Assembly (NCBI RefSeq): GCF_026151205.1
Contig: NC_087080.1
Span: 16,407,337-16,467,336 of the forward strand
Reading direction: 5' to 3'
From: Bolinopsis microptera
Lineage: Eukaryota > Ctenophora > Tentaculata > Lobata > Bolinopsidae
DNA length: 60,000 nt
The notes under the pieces were generated by a model. That model was not told the origin of the DNA and searched no databases. It saw nothing but the letters and a program-made list of their open reading frames with translations. Shown here one piece after another: positions 56,897-60,000 of this stretch. The number at the start of each line of letters is the position of its first letter. Position 1 is the stretch's first letter. Made by a program: the position numbers and the translations under genes.

Positions 56897-59800
56897 ATGA
56901 GATTAGCTTTTCTAGCTCTGGTTGCTGTGGCGACAGTATGGGGGGACGTGTACTTGCAAGGACCTCGAGGCAGTAACAACAGACTGAACGAGGAAGGAAG
57001 AGAACGCAACAACGGAAACAGGTACATTGCAGGGGTCACATTATTAATTATTAATCAAAACCTCCTAATTCAAACAAGAATGGTTTATTCTTGTTAATGA
57101 TTGACGATGCTGCATATTTATTACTATTTTCTGTGATAATTACAATATGATCCAAGATTAGTTCGCTGCTATTGATTATCCGTGGTTATGGTGTGGGAGC
57201 TGCAGCCCCCTGCCCCCCCCCCCCTGGCTACGTGCCTGTGTGGGGGCTGCATCCCCCTGCCCCCCTCCCCCTGCCTGTGTGGGAGCTGTAGCCCCCTGCC
57301 CCCCCTGGCTACGTGCCTGTGTGGGAGCTGCAGCCCCCTGCCCCCCTGCCCCCTCCCCCTGCCTGTGTGGGAGCTGTAGCCCCCTGCCCCCCCCCCCCCT
57401 GTGGAGCTGTAACATAATATTGCAGGATGTTCGATTCGCAGAACAATAACAGAGGAGGCTACAACCATGGTAACTTGTACTACTACACTGGATCTACTGT
57501 ACAAGTAGAGTGGTAAGTTAGGTTAATTAAAGGATACAATTACTTTATATAACCTGAGTTAGGGATCAAAACCAATTAAAATATTCAGTTAATTACTATG
57601 ATATTATGTTTATTACCATGATATTAAGTTAATTACTACAACAATATGTTTATTACCATGATATTAAGTTAATAACTCTGCCTGCAGGACGAACCAGCAC
57701 TCGTGCGGTAATGTAAACAACAACTGTGAGCTGGTACTACAGTACATGTGTGGAGACCTGGTAAGGGACGGGACCACCACTAACACTATCCCTGATGACC
57801 GGTGGAAGTGTGACCGCGCTAACTGTGACACTGACATGGAGTGAGTGGAAACTTTTAGGCAACTTTACACTTTACTTTCATACTTTTACTCTCAAATTTG
57901 CTGAACCTAAAGGTTGTTGCACTATAAGGTCCGAAACTTTAAAGGTCGTAATAACATTTATATTTAAATTATGGCTACTGATATTCGCCACAATTGTTCA
58001 TTTTAAGTTTGACTGTACCCCGGTCAGATACGGAATGCACGAGGACTACTGGTACTACAAGGAGTGTAAGCAGCGGTACAGGAACAAGGGACTGTACACT
58101 GCTGACCAGAAAATGAAGGAGGGAGCGTACAGCACCAGGCAGAACAATGGAGGAACCAGGAGAGGGTACGAGTGTCCTGAGGAGAGAGATCACTATCCTT
58201 ACTGGCACCCTACTCACTGGAGGGTAGGTTGCACAGGACAATTACTTAGTAACCACTTAGTAACCACTTAGTAACCACTTAGTAACCACTTAGTAACCAC
58301 TCAGTAACCACTGAGTAACCACTTAGTAACCACATAGTAATCACATAGTAACCTCTAACAACATCCTAGTAACCGATTAGTGACCAAGCTTAGTAACCAC
58401 TTAGTAACCACCCCGTAACCATATTACTCCACTTTGCAGGATATTGCGGTGTTCACGAACGACGTGAAGAGATGTGACTACTACAAACAGGAGAGTCAGA
58501 ATGTAAAGAACAAGGGTTACTGCAAGTACCCTGACAACTACCTCCAGTTCAAGGAGGCGCAAGGTAAGGAACAAGGGTTTTTCAATAAAATAATAAATAG
58601 CGTTAATAATGATTGCTCACTGGCATGACTATCTCTATTACTACCAGTTAAACATATGGTCCCCACTACAGGACACTACCCTATTACTACCAGTTAAACA
58701 TATGGTCCCCACTACAGGACACTACCCTATTATTACCAGTTAAACATATGGTCCCCACTACAGGACACTACCCTATTATTACCAGTTAAACATATGGTCC
58801 CCACTACAGGACACTACCCTATTATTACCAGTTAAACATATGGTCCCCACTACAGGACACTACCCTATTATTACCAGTTAAATATACGGTCCCCACTACA
58901 GGACACTACCCTATTATTACCAGTTAAACATATGGTCCCCACTACAGGACACTACCCTATTATTACCAGTTAAACATATGGTCCCCACTACAGGACACTA
59001 CCCTATTATTACCAGTTAAACATATGGTCCCCACTACAGGACACTACCCTATTATTACCAGTTAAACATATGGTCCCCACTACAGGACACTACCCTATTA
59101 TTACCAGTTAAACATATGGTCCCCACTACAGGACACTACCCTATTATTACCAGTTAAACATATGGTCCCCACTACAGGACACTACCCTATTATTACCAGT
59201 TAAACATATGGTCCCCACTACAGGACACTACCCTATTATTACCAGTTAAACATATGGTCCCCACTACAGGACACTACCCTATTATTACCAGTTAAACATA
59301 TGGTCCCCACTACAGGACACTACCCTATTATTACCAGTTAAACATATGGTCCCCACTACAGGACACTACCCTATTATTACCAGTTAAACATATGGTCCCC
59401 ACTACAGGACACTACCCTATTATTACCAGTTAAACATATGGTCCCCACTACAGGACACTACCCTATTATTACCAGTTAAACATATGGTCCCCACTACAGG
59501 ACACTACCCTATTATTACCAGTTAAACATATGGTCCCCACTACAGGACACTACCCTATTATTACCAGTTAAACATATGGTCCCCACTACAGGACACTACC
59601 CTATTATTACCAGTTAAACATATGGTCCCCACTACAGGACACTACCCTATTATTACCAGTTAAACATATGGTCCCCACTACAGGACACTACCCTATTATT
59701 ACCAGTTAAACATATGGTCCCCACTACAGGACACTACCCTATTATTACCAGTTAAACATATGGTCCCCACTACAGGACACTACCCTATTATTACCAGTTA

Positions 59801-60000
59801 AACATATGGTCCCCACTACAGGACACTACCCTATTATTACCAGTTAAACATATGGTCCCCACTACAGGACACTACCCTATTATTACCAGTTAAACATATG
59901 GTCCCACTACAGGACACTACCCTATTATTACCAGTTAAACATATGGTCCCCACTACAGGACACTACCCTATTATTACCAGTTAAACATATGGTCCCCACT
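56897..60000 (+). CDS. DD3-3: Gene 3: secreted DD3-3 family protein, 5' part (5 exons seen, 228 codons)
   Basis: Exons: 56897-57021, 57426-57512, 57688-57840, 58028-58223, 58440-58563; all GT/AG, phases consistent, then an open intron to the window edge. The signal peptide is residues 1-16, followed by [20 protein letters not shown]. Blocks: [81 protein letters not shown], then [15 protein letters not shown]. It lacks the N/Q/E-rich insert that genes 1 and 2 have after RDGT and is more compact, closer to what I know of DD3-3. Transcribed away from gene 2. The rest lies beyond 60000. Confidence 0.88.
57190..57415. repeat. C-rich tandem repeat in gene 3 intron 1 (about 4 copies)
   Basis: The unit is gtgtgggagctgcagccccc followed by tgccccccc and in some copies tggctacgtgcct. 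It ends about 10 bp before the exon-2 acceptor, so it extends the pyrimidine tract. Confidence 0.88.
58243..58422. repeat. 11-bp repeat in gene 3 intron 4
   Basis: The unit is aaccacttagt with several decayed copies (catagtaatca, cattagtgacca). It ends just before the exon-5 acceptor. Confidence 0.88.
58635..60000 (+). repeat. 46-bp array in gene 3 intron 5 (about 30 copies, continues past the edge)
   Basis: The unit is ttattaccagttaaacatat, ggtccccactacaggacact, acccta. Copies are almost identical. Each contains CCACTACAG+GACACTACCC, which looks like an acceptor followed by G-HYP coding sequence in the phase required by exon 5 (phase 1). The array probably copies the start of the next exon, which lies outside the window. 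Confidence 0.93.

Overview
This is eukaryotic, animal-type DNA, most likely from an invertebrate. The genes are split into many small exons with GT...AG junctions, there is a Gypsy-like LTR retrotransposon, fragments of LINE-type reverse transcriptases and a DNA transposon with target-site duplications, and tandem repeats of 8-53 bp make up somewhat under half of the window (my rough sum is about 27 kb). I cannot name the phylum. Nothing bacterial was seen: no operons, no CRISPR, no rRNA or tRNA genes.

The left third (1-21.2 kb) holds no host gene that I recognise. It has several minisatellites (31, 21, 11, 14, 31 and 43 bp units). It also has a complete 9.3-kb LTR retrotransposon (5440-14781) with 729-bp LTRs that look identical, a gag ORF, no visible pol and a broken env-like region interrupted by an antisense LINE 3' end. 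A 1.23-kb terminal-inverted-repeat element (19580-20807) has a perfect 8-bp target-site duplication.

The rest is a cluster of three paralogous genes for secreted proteins of the DD3-3 family, first known from Dictyostelium and found in many invertebrates; its biochemical role is unknown to me. Gene 1 (minus, 43727 to 21427, 16 exons, 717 aa) and gene 2 (minus, 52502 to 45645, 17 exons, 696 aa) were assembled exon by exon with consistent splice phases and are intact. Gene 3 (plus, from 56897) runs off the right edge after five visible exons (228 codons) and is head-to-head with gene 2. Each starts with a signal peptide followed by a D-[TV]-Y-L-x-x-P-R-G motif.

The most unusual thing here is how the introns of these genes are built. 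In intron after intron the tandem-repeat unit straddles a splice junction: it contains the last or first few exon bases plus the adjoining donor or acceptor. The exon boundary has thus been copied from 2 to more than 100 times into the intron (53-bp unit with acceptor plus 15 codons, about 59 copies; 16-, 32-, 34-, 21-, 25- and 45-bp units with donors; a poly-C plus acceptor unit). The 22-kb length of gene 1 is mostly such arrays plus a 9.6-kb array of a 17-bp unit in intron 1.
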